From Thermoanaerobacterium thermosaccharolyticum DSM 571 (GTDB taxonomy: Bacteria; Bacillota; Thermoanaerobacteria; Thermoanaerobacterales; Thermoanaerobacteraceae): a stretch of 64,000 bases of DNA. The number at the start of each line of letters is the position of its first letter. Position 1 is the stretch's first letter. The notes under the pieces were generated by a model. That model was not told where the DNA came from. It did no database searches and saw only the letters and a list, made by a program, of their open reading frames with translations. The position numbers and the translations under genes were made by a program. The stretch is from assembly GCF_000145615.1 (NCBI RefSeq), contig NC_014410.1, positions 1,220,001 through 1,284,000 on the forward strand, written 5' to 3'. Below are positions 18,395-24,966 of the stretch, piece after piece.

Positions 18395-18799
18395 ATGCTA
18401 ATATTAGATAATAATAATCATTCAGTATTCTTATTGTATTATCATCTTATAATGGTTGTAAAATACAGAAGAAAGGTAATAAATGATAACATATCGAATA
18501 GATTAAAGGAGATATTTGAGAATATATCACCTAATTATAATATATCACTGCAAGAATGGAATCACGATAAAGACCATGTACACGTACTTTTCAAAGCAGA
18601 GCCAAACTCTGAAATATCTAAATTCATTAATGCTTATAAAAGTGCATCTTCCAGACTGATTAAAAAAGAATATCCTCAGATAAAACAAAAACTTTGGAAA
18701 GAATATTTTTGGTCAAGAAGTTACTGTCTTCTTACATCAGGTGGTGCACCTATAGAAGTTATAAAACAGTATATAGAAAGCCAAGGTGAGAAAAAATGA
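18395..18799 (+). CDS. tnpA: IS200-type Y1 transposase TnpA
   Basis: 134 aa. The HUH motif is HVHVLF (in KDHVHVLFKAEP, about residues 61-72), and the catalytic tyrosine lies in the C-terminal helix VIKQYIESQGE (about residue 127). This relaxase-like enzyme cuts and joins the single-stranded IS ends with a 5'-phosphotyrosine intermediate. It overlaps tnpB by 4 bases. All catalytic elements look intact, so it may be active. Confidence 0.93.
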   Translation: MLILDNNNHSVFLLYYHLIMVVKYRRKVINDNISNRLKEIFENISPNYNISLQEWNHDKDHVHVLFKAEPNSEISKFINAYKSASSRLIKKEYPQIKQKLWKEYFWSRSYCLLTSGGAPIEVIKQYIESQGEKK

Positions 18800-19893
18800 T
18801 GATATGTAAGCATTTTCTCATAGAACCAACAAAAGAGCAAGAAGAAAAACTCTTTTATACATTGTATCTTTGCCGCAAATTATATAATTACTCACTAGAC
18901 CAAAGAATAAAACATTATAAAGAATATGGCAAAGGACTTACATACGAAGAACAGCAAAATATGCTCCCAAAATACAAAAAAGAGCATCCAGAATACAAGA
19001 CAGTACAATCGCAGATATTACAGGATGTGTTGAGAAGATTAGATAGAGCATATAAAAACTTCTTTGACAAAAGAGCAAAATATCCTAAATTCAAAGACAG
19101 ATACCACTACACATCTATAACACTTCCACAATGCGAAGCAAAAAGAAACTTTGGGAAAGAAGGATATGTATACATAAAAAATATAGGGCATATAAAAATC
19201 AAAGCACATAGAAATTTTGATCCGACAAAAGTCAAAACAATAAACATAAAATACCATGCAGGAAAGTGGTATATTAACCTGTCAATTGAAGTAGAAGAAG
19301 AAAAAGAAAAAACAGTCATAAGAAAAAAAGCAATAGGAATAGACAAAGGAATAAACTCAATAGCTGCAACATCAGATGGAGAATTATACTCAAATCCTAG
19401 ATGGCTACAAAAATCAGAGAAGAAACTAAAAAAAGCACAGAGACAATTATCAAGAAAAAAGAAAGGAAGCAAAAACAGAGAAAAGCAAAAGAAAAGATTA
19501 GCGAAGCTTCATGAAAAAGTAGCAAATCAGAGAAGAGACTATCTCCACAAAATAAGCTATAACATAGTAAAACATAATGACATTATATGCGTTGAAGATT
19601 TGCAAGTAAAAAATATGATGAAAAATCATAAACTTGCAAAATCAATAGCAAATGCAGGATGGGGAATGTTAGATGCATTTTTAGAATATAAAGCGGAAAG
19701 AGAAGGAAAAATATTCATAAAAGTAAATCCAGCATATACATCGCAAAGATGCTCAGGATGTGGAAGAATAGTAGAAAAAGACTTATCAGTAAGAGTACAC
19801 AAATGTGAGTGTGGATTAGAGATAGACAGAGATGTAAATGCAGCGATAAATGTGTTGTATGAAGGATTAAGACAATTAGGCATAACAGCCTAA
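18796..19893 (+). CDS. tnpB: TnpB, IS605-type RNA-guided nuclease
   Basis: 365 aa. RuvC-like nuclease: GIDKGINS gives the first aspartate (about residue 186), ICVEDLQ the glutamate (about 262), and a zinc finger CSGCG...CECG precedes IDRDVNAAIN with the last aspartate. TnpB proteins use an RNA from the element's right end to cut DNA next to a short TAM. Two adjacent ATG codons (18796, 18799) are possible starts. No frameshift or stop; appears intact. About 35-40 percent of N-terminal residues are charged, as usual in the family. Confidence 0.92.
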   Translation: MMICKHFLIEPTKEQEEKLFYTLYLCRKLYNYSLDQRIKHYKEYGKGLTYEEQQNMLPKYKKEHPEYKTVQSQILQDVLRRLDRAYKNFFDKRAKYPKFKDRYHYTSITLPQCEAKRNFGKEGYVYIKNIGHIKIKAHRNFDPTKVKTINIKYHAGKWYINLSIEVEEEKEKTVIRKKAIGIDKGINSIAATSDGELYSNPRWLQKSEKKLKKAQRQLSRKKKGSKNREKQKKRLAKLHEKVANQRRDYLHKISYNIVKHNDIICVEDLQVKNMMKNHKLAKSIANAGWGMLDAFLEYKAEREGKIFIKVNPAYTSQRCSGCGRIVEKDLSVRVHKCECGLEIDRDVNAAINVLYEGLRQLGITA

Positions 19894-20027
19894 GAGTAAT
19901 ATTTTTGTAGGGAAGGTTCCTCCCGAAATTACGCCTATGGAGATTGTGTAAGACCTGCTGTGAATAACAGTAGGCAACGGTCTATGAAGTAGGAAGCTTC
20001 ATCCTCTATAGGATGGAGTAGGTTCAC
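19880..20027 (+). ncRNA. Probable omega RNA (reRNA) of the IS605 element
   Basis: Non-coding stretch between the tnpB 3' end and the element end, with several potential stems (AGGGAAGGTTCCTCCC near 19911-19926, CTGCTGTGAATAACAGTAG near 19956-19974, and the terminal ATCC/GGAT hairpin). In characterised IS605 elements this region is the TnpB guide scaffold and the bases beyond 20027 serve as guide. Boundaries are inferred. Confidence 0.5.
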
Positions 20028-20029
20028 AG

Positions 20030-20362
20030 AATATAACAGTTACGATTAGCTCAGATAATGCGATAGCTATTGGATTAATGCATAGAAATAGTGGAAAAGA
20101 TTATGAAAGGTTAGAGATACATGGGAATGGGCGAAGCATCGTCGTCGATGATATGGACAATATAAAGATTATGGAGAATAATGGGGTATATATTCGTAGT
20201 TTTAAGAGCTGGGACAGCATATCATATAGAAGAGGATTTGTCGGTACAGTAAAGAATTTTTTAAAATCTTTAGATGAGAAAAAAAGCAACAATGATGAAC
20301 TGATTTGTTCTTTAAAAACGCATCAACTGGTCGATGATATCTTAAGAAGAATAGATTCATAA
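20030..20362 (+). pseudogene. C-terminal fragment of a Gfo/Idh/MocA-type oxidoreductase
   Basis: The frame is open immediately from the IS right end: NITVTISSDNAIAIGL precedes the ATG at 20078 and continues RLEIHGNGRSIVVDD, a pattern seen in the C-terminal beta-sheet domain of Gfo/Idh/MocA NAD(P)-dependent dehydrogenases. The Rossmann half is absent, and the left flank of the IS does not contain it. It is therefore a truncated remnant of about 110 codons. Confidence 0.65.
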
Positions 20363-20398
20363 AAAATAAGATATTAGTGATTAATTAAAATTTATACA

Positions 20399-20420
20399 TG
20401 GACCGAAAAGGTCTCTTTTT
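20399..20420 (+). terminator. Short terminator-like hairpin
   Basis: GGACC-GAAAA-GGTC followed by TCTTTTT, between the oxidoreductase fragment and the next operon. Confidence 0.55.
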
Positions 20421-20524
20421 AAATTTTACTATCGCAGCTTTTAAATATGATAAATTAAGTACAAAAGGTAAAATTAAAAGAAGGAAAAATTGATTTTTTA
20501 TAGAATATTATCATAGGTGGTTAT

Positions 20525-21712
20525 ATGAAAAAAATACTAAATATTTTCATAGTATTGGTTGTTCTACTATACATAGGAAAAGTTTCTATAAATACAATAA
20601 GTGGTAAAGATGAGACAGTCCCACTAAAATATGGCAGTTTATCAGAATCCATAATGACATATGGTTACATAGTAATGGATGAGATGACAATAGATTCACC
20701 GATTGATGGTAAGTTAAATATGATTGTTAAGGATGGGACAAGAGTCCCAAAAGGGAAAGAAATAGCAGAAGTTGTGTCGCCGTCTTTTGATAAAGAGAAA
20801 TTAGTTGAACTTAACTCAATCAATGATAAAATACAGTATGTAAAGAATGATAAAAGTTTAAACCCATATGTGAAAGATATAGAAAGTATAAATAGTCAAA
20901 TAGACGAATTAAATAGGGAATACAAAGAGTCAAAAGATAGTAAAGTTACAAACAATATAAAGAAAAAAATTGAAGATTTGATGAGTAAAAAAGAACAGAT
21001 TTTGAAAAACGGTCCATCATCAATTCGAAATCTAGACGAGCTTTATATCCAAAAAAAAGAATTGGAAGATAGCATCTCTCAAAATTTATACAAAATTTAT
21101 TCGCCTGAAGCGGGTGTTGTAAGCAATTTTTTTGATAGTTATGAAGATATATTGAATGTTAACAAATTATTTAACATAAACAACAATGATATCAATTTGG
21201 TAAAAAAAGAACCAATAGAACGGACAGGTGCTGTAAAACAAGGTGAACCAATAGTTAAGTTGATAAATAATTATAATTGGTATATATTGGTTGTTTTAGA
21301 TAATGGGGAAAGTAAAAAGTTAAAAGAAGGAAGAGATGTAAAAATAGACATTATTAATGATAATGTGCAATTATTGGATGGAAATATTTTAAAAATGTAT
21401 TCAATATCTAATAATTCTCATATAGCTGTTATAAGCATGAAAGATGCTTACAGCGATTTTTATAAAAAACGAAAAGTTAATATTAATTTGATAATAAATG
21501 ATTATGATGGTTTTATTGTGCCAAATTCATCTATCGTCAATGAAAATGGCAAATATGGGATTTACAAATTAGGTGATAATGATTTACCTGTTTTTAAAGA
21601 AATAAGCATTAAAGCACGAAACAATGAAAATGCGATAATAGAAAGCAAAGATGACAGCTTAAAAATGTATGATCAGATTCTAGTAAATGGAAAAGATTAT
21701 TTAAAGAAATAA
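20525..21712 (+). CDS. HlyD-like membrane-anchored protein
   Basis: 395 aa, ATG behind AGGTGG. An N-terminal signal anchor (KKILNIFIVLVVLLYIG), then a short biotinyl-lipoyl-like beta region (SPIDGKLNMIVKDG), a long charged alpha-helical hairpin rich in K/E/N (about residues 95-185), and a beta-barrel region beginning SPEAGVVSNF. This is the periplasmic-adaptor (HlyD/MFP) fold. No ABC partner is nearby; instead it leads the yggS-sepF-yggT-ylmH-divIVA cell-division cluster, a frequent clostridial arrangement, so it may work at the division envelope (inference). Confidence 0.8.
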   Translation: MKKILNIFIVLVVLLYIGKVSINTISGKDETVPLKYGSLSESIMTYGYIVMDEMTIDSPIDGKLNMIVKDGTRVPKGKEIAEVVSPSFDKEKLVELNSINDKIQYVKNDKSLNPYVKDIESINSQIDELNREYKESKDSKVTNNIKKKIEDLMSKKEQILKNGPSSIRNLDELYIQKKELEDSISQNLYKIYSPEAGVVSNFFDSYEDILNVNKLFNINNNDINLVKKEPIERTGAVKQGEPIVKLINNYNWYILVVLDNGESKKLKEGRDVKIDIINDNVQLLDGNILKMYSISNNSHIAVISMKDAYSDFYKKRKVNINLIINDYDGFIVPNSSIVNENGKYGIYKLGDNDLPVFKEISIKARNNENAIIESKDDSLKMYDQILVNGKDYLKK

Positions 21713-21723
21713 GAGGGATATTT

Positions 21724-22425
21724 ATGGATATACGTTTGAATCTTGAAGAAATAAAAAATAACATTGAAGTACATGCACGAAAAGTAAATAGAAACCCAGA
21801 CGATATTTTAATTATGGCTGTTACAAAAACGGTAGATGTAGAGAGAATACAGGAAGCAATAGACAATGGAATAACAGATATTGGCGAGAATAAGGTCCAA
21901 GAGCTAATCGATAAGTATCCTGCTTTAAAGGATAAAGTTCAGTTTCACTTTATAGGTCATCTCCAAACAAATAAAGTAAAGTACATTATTGATAAGGTAA
22001 AGATGATACATTCACTTGATAGTATACACCTTGCACAGGAAATTAATAAAAGAGCACATAGTAATAATATTGTAATGGATTGCCTTGTTGAAGTAAACAT
22101 AGGATCAGAGGAATCTAAATATGGTATTGATCCTTTGAACGTAATGGATTTTATTAAAAGTCTCGAATCTTTCGATAATATTAGAATAAGGGGATTGATG
22201 ACGGTAGCTCCATTTATGGAGCCAGAGCAGGTAAGACCATATTTTAAAAAGATGAAGGAATTATTTGACTGCGCCAAAAGCATCAATCAAAAAAATGTCG
22301 ACTTTAAGTATTTATCTATGGGTATGACAAATGATTATACAGTTGCTGTTGAGGAGGGTTCCAATATAGTACGTATAGGTACAGGAATTTTTGGGAAAAG
22401 ATTATATAATATGGAGGTAAAATAA
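21724..22425 (+). CDS. PLP homeostasis protein YggS/PLPBP
   Basis: 233 aa. PLP-binding lysine in VTKTVD (about residue 36). GENKVQEL, HFIGHLQTNK and SMGMTNDYTVAVEEGSNIVRIG are family signatures of the single-domain alanine-racemase-fold proteins (YggS, YlmE). They bind PLP and buffer its level; no enzymatic activity is known. Directly upstream of sepF, with the sepF ATG immediately after its stop. Confidence 0.94.
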   Translation: MDIRLNLEEIKNNIEVHARKVNRNPDDILIMAVTKTVDVERIQEAIDNGITDIGENKVQELIDKYPALKDKVQFHFIGHLQTNKVKYIIDKVKMIHSLDSIHLAQEINKRAHSNNIVMDCLVEVNIGSEESKYGIDPLNVMDFIKSLESFDNIRIRGLMTVAPFMEPEQVRPYFKKMKELFDCAKSINQKNVDFKYLSMGMTNDYTVAVEEGSNIVRIGTGIFGKRLYNMEVK

Positions 22426-22836
22426 ATGGCTGTTAAAGTAATTGAAAAACTTATGAACTTTTTCGGGTTTGATGAACCGGAAGACGAAGGTGTAGAAGAA
22501 AGAGTGGAAAACGAGATACCGTTTGATAAAAAACCTAAGATAGTAAATATACATACTCAGTCTCAGATAAAAGTTATTATTTTAAAGCCAGAGAATTTTG
22601 AACAAGCACAAACTATACTAGATAATATAAAAAACAAAAAGCCAATAATTATAGATCTTCAAAACATGGAAAGAAATGATGCTCAAAGACTTATTGATTT
22701 TTTGAGTGGTGCAATTTTCGCTTTAAATGGTGAAATCAAGAAAATCGCTAATAGTATATTTTTAATCGTGCCAGATAATTTCGATATAGCAGGTGATATA
22801 CAAGATGAAGTAGATTCTATGTTTAATCTAAAATAA
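22426..22836 (+). CDS. sepF: Cell division protein SepF
   Basis: 136 aa. N-terminal amphipathic membrane-targeting helix (MAVKVIEKLMNFFGF), acidic linker, then the SepF core from about residue 40 with RNDAQRLIDFLSGAIFAL and a C-terminal KIANSIFLIVP strand. SepF polymerises, bundles FtsZ and tethers it to the membrane. Position between yggS and yggT is conserved in Firmicutes. Confidence 0.95.
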   Translation: MAVKVIEKLMNFFGFDEPEDEGVEERVENEIPFDKKPKIVNIHTQSQIKVIILKPENFEQAQTILDNIKNKKPIIIDLQNMERNDAQRLIDFLSGAIFALNGEIKKIANSIFLIVPDNFDIAGDIQDEVDSMFNLK

Positions 22837-22852
22837 ATAAGGAGGGTATGAT

Positions 22853-23143
22853 TTGACAACAAATTATGCATTGGTGTTAACACTAAATTACTTTTTTGAA
22901 ATTGTAAATTGGCTCATCTTAATAAGGGTGATACTATCTTTGTTAAGAATGGAAAATATGAGTAATCCTATATCACGATTTGTGATTACAGTCACAGAGC
23001 CTATATTGGATCCGTTTAGAAGATTACAATTTAAATCATCGATTGGACGAAGCATGATGATAGATTTTTCACCAATATTAGCGATGTTGGTTATACAGTA
23101 TATTATAAGGCCAATTATAATTAATATAGTTTCATTAATATGA
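22853..23143 (+). CDS. YggT family membrane protein
   Basis: 96 aa, TTG start with GGAGGG 6 bases upstream (the nearer ATG at 22848 is followed by a stop). Two hydrophobic helices flank the loop FVITVTEPILDPFRRL, the family hallmark. YggT/YlmG proteins are small membrane proteins linked to division or osmotic tolerance; molecular role unknown. Confidence 0.88.
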   Translation: MTTNYALVLTLNYFFEIVNWLILIRVILSLLRMENMSNPISRFVITVTEPILDPFRRLQFKSSIGRSMMIDFSPILAMLVIQYIIRPIIINIVSLI

Positions 23144-23169
23144 ATTAATAAGTTTTAAAAGGTGAAGAT

Positions 23170-23910
23170 ATGGATTACAGTATAGCAAGGCTAGAAGATA
23201 TAGCAAAATGGGTTCAGAAAAATAAACGAGATAGGTATACCGATTTTTTAAGCTTGAGGGATCAAAAAATACTGCTAAAGTTGATGACACAATTTGACGA
23301 TATAAATTGTGGGTTTATTGGCGGATTTGATGCAGCCGAAAGAAAGATAGCACATATATATCCCAAATTTAGAAACGCAGTAGATGCATACAAAGCACCG
23401 ATAAGTGCCATTAGAATAAACGGTGATTTATCGAAATTATCCCATAGAGATGTGTTAGGCTCCATCCTTGGGTTAGGTATAAAAAGAGATAAAGTTGGCG
23501 ATATAATAAAAAGACAAGAGAGTTGTGATATTGTTGTTCATAATGATATAGCCAGTTATATCTTGATAAATTTACATAAGATAGGCAAAGAGAGGGTTAA
23601 TGTATACTCAATAAATTTGGATGAAATCATGGAGCCGGAAGTAAAATACGATGATATAAATACAACTGTTGCATCTATAAGATTAGACAGCATTATTGCT
23701 TCAGGATTTAAATTATCCAGGACGAAAGCATCTGAATTGATAAAAGCTGGTTTGGCCGAAGTTAATTGGGAAACGAAGTTAGAGCCTTCTTTTGAAATAA
23801 AAGAGGGTGATATTGTATCTTTAAGGGGTCGTGGAAGGATTAAATTTGAAGAAATTATTGGTACAACTAAAAAAGGAAGAATTTATATTCATATTTTAAA
23901 ATACAAATAA
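23170..23910 (+). CDS. ylmH: S4-domain RNA-binding protein YlmH
   Basis: 246 aa. The N-terminal YlmH region includes DFLSLRDQKIL and GLGIKRDKVGDI. The C-terminal S4 domain (about residues 175-240) reads LDSIIASGFKLSRTKASELI. YlmH is implicated in rescue of stalled ribosome-nascent chains (known for B. subtilis). It sits between yggT and divIVA as in Bacillus. Confidence 0.93.
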   Translation: MDYSIARLEDIAKWVQKNKRDRYTDFLSLRDQKILLKLMTQFDDINCGFIGGFDAAERKIAHIYPKFRNAVDAYKAPISAIRINGDLSKLSHRDVLGSILGLGIKRDKVGDIIKRQESCDIVVHNDIASYILINLHKIGKERVNVYSINLDEIMEPEVKYDDINTTVASIRLDSIIASGFKLSRTKASELIKAGLAEVNWETKLEPSFEIKEGDIVSLRGRGRIKFEEIIGTTKKGRIYIHILKYK

Positions 23911-23935
23911 CAAAAGAATATAAGGAGTGAATTAT

Positions 23936-24424
23936 ATGTTAACACCTATGGATATACATAACAAGGAATTTAAGCGGTCATTCAGGGGATATAATGAAAA
24001 TGAAGTCGATGAATTTTTAGATAAAGTGATGGAAGATTATGAGCTACTGTATAAGGAGAATTCGGATCTGAAAGATAGGGTTAACATCTTAAACGATAAG
24101 TTGCAAAATTATACAGATATAGAAAAGACGCTAAATAATACTTTAGTCGTTGCACAAAAATCTGCAGAAGATTTAAAACAAAATGCAAAAAAAGAAGCTG
24201 ACTTAATTATACAGCAGGCACATCAGGAAGCAGAAAAGATTATGCAAAAAGCAAATCAAGAAGTTGTGAGAATAAGGACGGAACTTGAAAATCAGAAAAG
24301 AAAGCTTAATATTTTTAAGGCTAAATTTAAGGCTCTTCTTGAAGGAGAACTAGAGGCTGTATTATCGATTGATGATAGAGAATTTTTTGACGAGGAGCAG
24401 GATGAGAAAAACGATGAGGAATAG
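23936..24424 (+). CDS. divIVA: Cell-division/polarity protein DivIVA
   Basis: 162 aa from ATG 23936, 8 bases after AAGGAG; the GTG at 23927 overlaps the ribosome site. The N-terminal lipid-binding motif is DIHNKEFKRSFRGYNENEVDEF (key residues F and R in SFRGY, residues 16-20). Long coiled coils follow (about 30-65 and 80-130), with an acidic tail. DivIVA recognises negatively curved membrane at poles and septa. The 3' end overlaps the next gene by 23 bases. Confidence 0.94.
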   Translation: MLTPMDIHNKEFKRSFRGYNENEVDEFLDKVMEDYELLYKENSDLKDRVNILNDKLQNYTDIEKTLNNTLVVAQKSAEDLKQNAKKEADLIIQQAHQEAEKIMQKANQEVVRIRTELENQKRKLNIFKAKFKALLEGELEAVLSIDDREFFDEEQDEKNDEE

Positions 24425-24659
24425 GCTTGCTGTAATCGGTATATTAGTTCTAAATAGAGAATTAACATCTGAGAAAGTAAATCGTATTTTAAGCGAGTAT
24501 GCTCATATAATTGTTGGAAGAATGGGTATTCCGTATAAAGAAAGAAATGTGTCAATAATATCTATTATTGTTGACGGAACGACAGATGATATTGGAGCTT
24601 TAACTGGGAAGCTTGGAAGCATTGAAGGTGTCAAAGTGAAATCAGCTATTACTATTTAA
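24402..24659 (+). CDS. TM1266-type iron-only hydrogenase system putative regulator
   Basis: 85 aa from ATG 24402, preceded by GAGGAG inside divIVA; the longer reading from 24369 lies within divIVA. The pattern NRLAVIGILV, then HIIVGRMGIPY and TTDDIGALTGKLGSIEGVKVKSA, is an ACT-like ferredoxin-fold family often near [FeFe]-hydrogenase maturation genes. No hydrogenase gene is in this window. Role unproven. Confidence 0.8.
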   Translation: MRKTMRNRLAVIGILVLNRELTSEKVNRILSEYAHIIVGRMGIPYKERNVSIISIIVDGTTDDIGALTGKLGSIEGVKVKSAITI

Positions 24660-24663
24660 TATG

Positions 24664-24692
24664 TTGACGTACTTTTCTAATTATTGTATAAT
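24664..24692 (+). promoter_or_regulatory. Promoter of ileS
   Basis: TTGACG (24664-24669), 17-base spacer, TATAAT (24687-24692), directly upstream of the T-box leader. Confidence 0.75.
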
Positions 24693-24699
24693 TATTTAA

Positions 24700-24934
24700 A
24701 ATGTGAAAAGCGATGATGAGGACAATTTATGCAAATTAAACTTTTAAGAGAGTTGGCGGTTGGTGTAAGCCAATAAGTTTATTTGACATATATCACCTCG
24801 AAGCTGCTGGCTGAAATTTTAGTAAGCTAAGCCGGGATATACCCGTTATTCGATGAGTGATTAAGGCTTGACCTTAATAATTAGGGTGGTACCGCGACTT
24901 CTCGTCCCTGTGGGTGAGAGGTTTTTGTTTTTTA
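24700..24934 (+). promoter_or_regulatory. T-box leader of ileS (tRNA-Ile sensing)
   Basis: The T-box core AGGGTGGTACCGCG is at 24883-24896, followed by a terminator stem CTTCTCGTCCC/GGGTGAGAGG and T tracts. In stem I an ATC isoleucine codon (24792-24794) is followed by A and CCTC, which can pair with GAGG near the 5' end, the normal position of the specifier. Uncharged tRNA-Ile should stabilise the antiterminator. Confidence 0.9.
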
Positions 24935-24966
24935 ATGTTTTTTATTTAATTATAGGAGGTATACTG

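Larger units (their letters stand above)
18282..20027 (+). mobile_element. IS200/IS605-family insertion sequence
   Basis: Contains tnpA (Y1 transposase) and tnpB in the same direction. No inverted terminal repeats, but each end has a short imperfect hairpin sharing ATCCTCTATAGG: left at about 18298-18322, right at about 19998-20020. This subterminal hairpin layout is typical of single-strand-transposing IS605 elements. The exact ends are estimates: left after TATTTAAC, right after GGTTCAC. The right end abuts a truncated oxidoreductase reading frame. Confidence 0.8.

Noticed and set aside
24868-24966. N-terminal extension of ileS
   Set aside because: In-frame codons exist, but they translate the T-box core and terminator; ATG 24967 has its own ribosome site.
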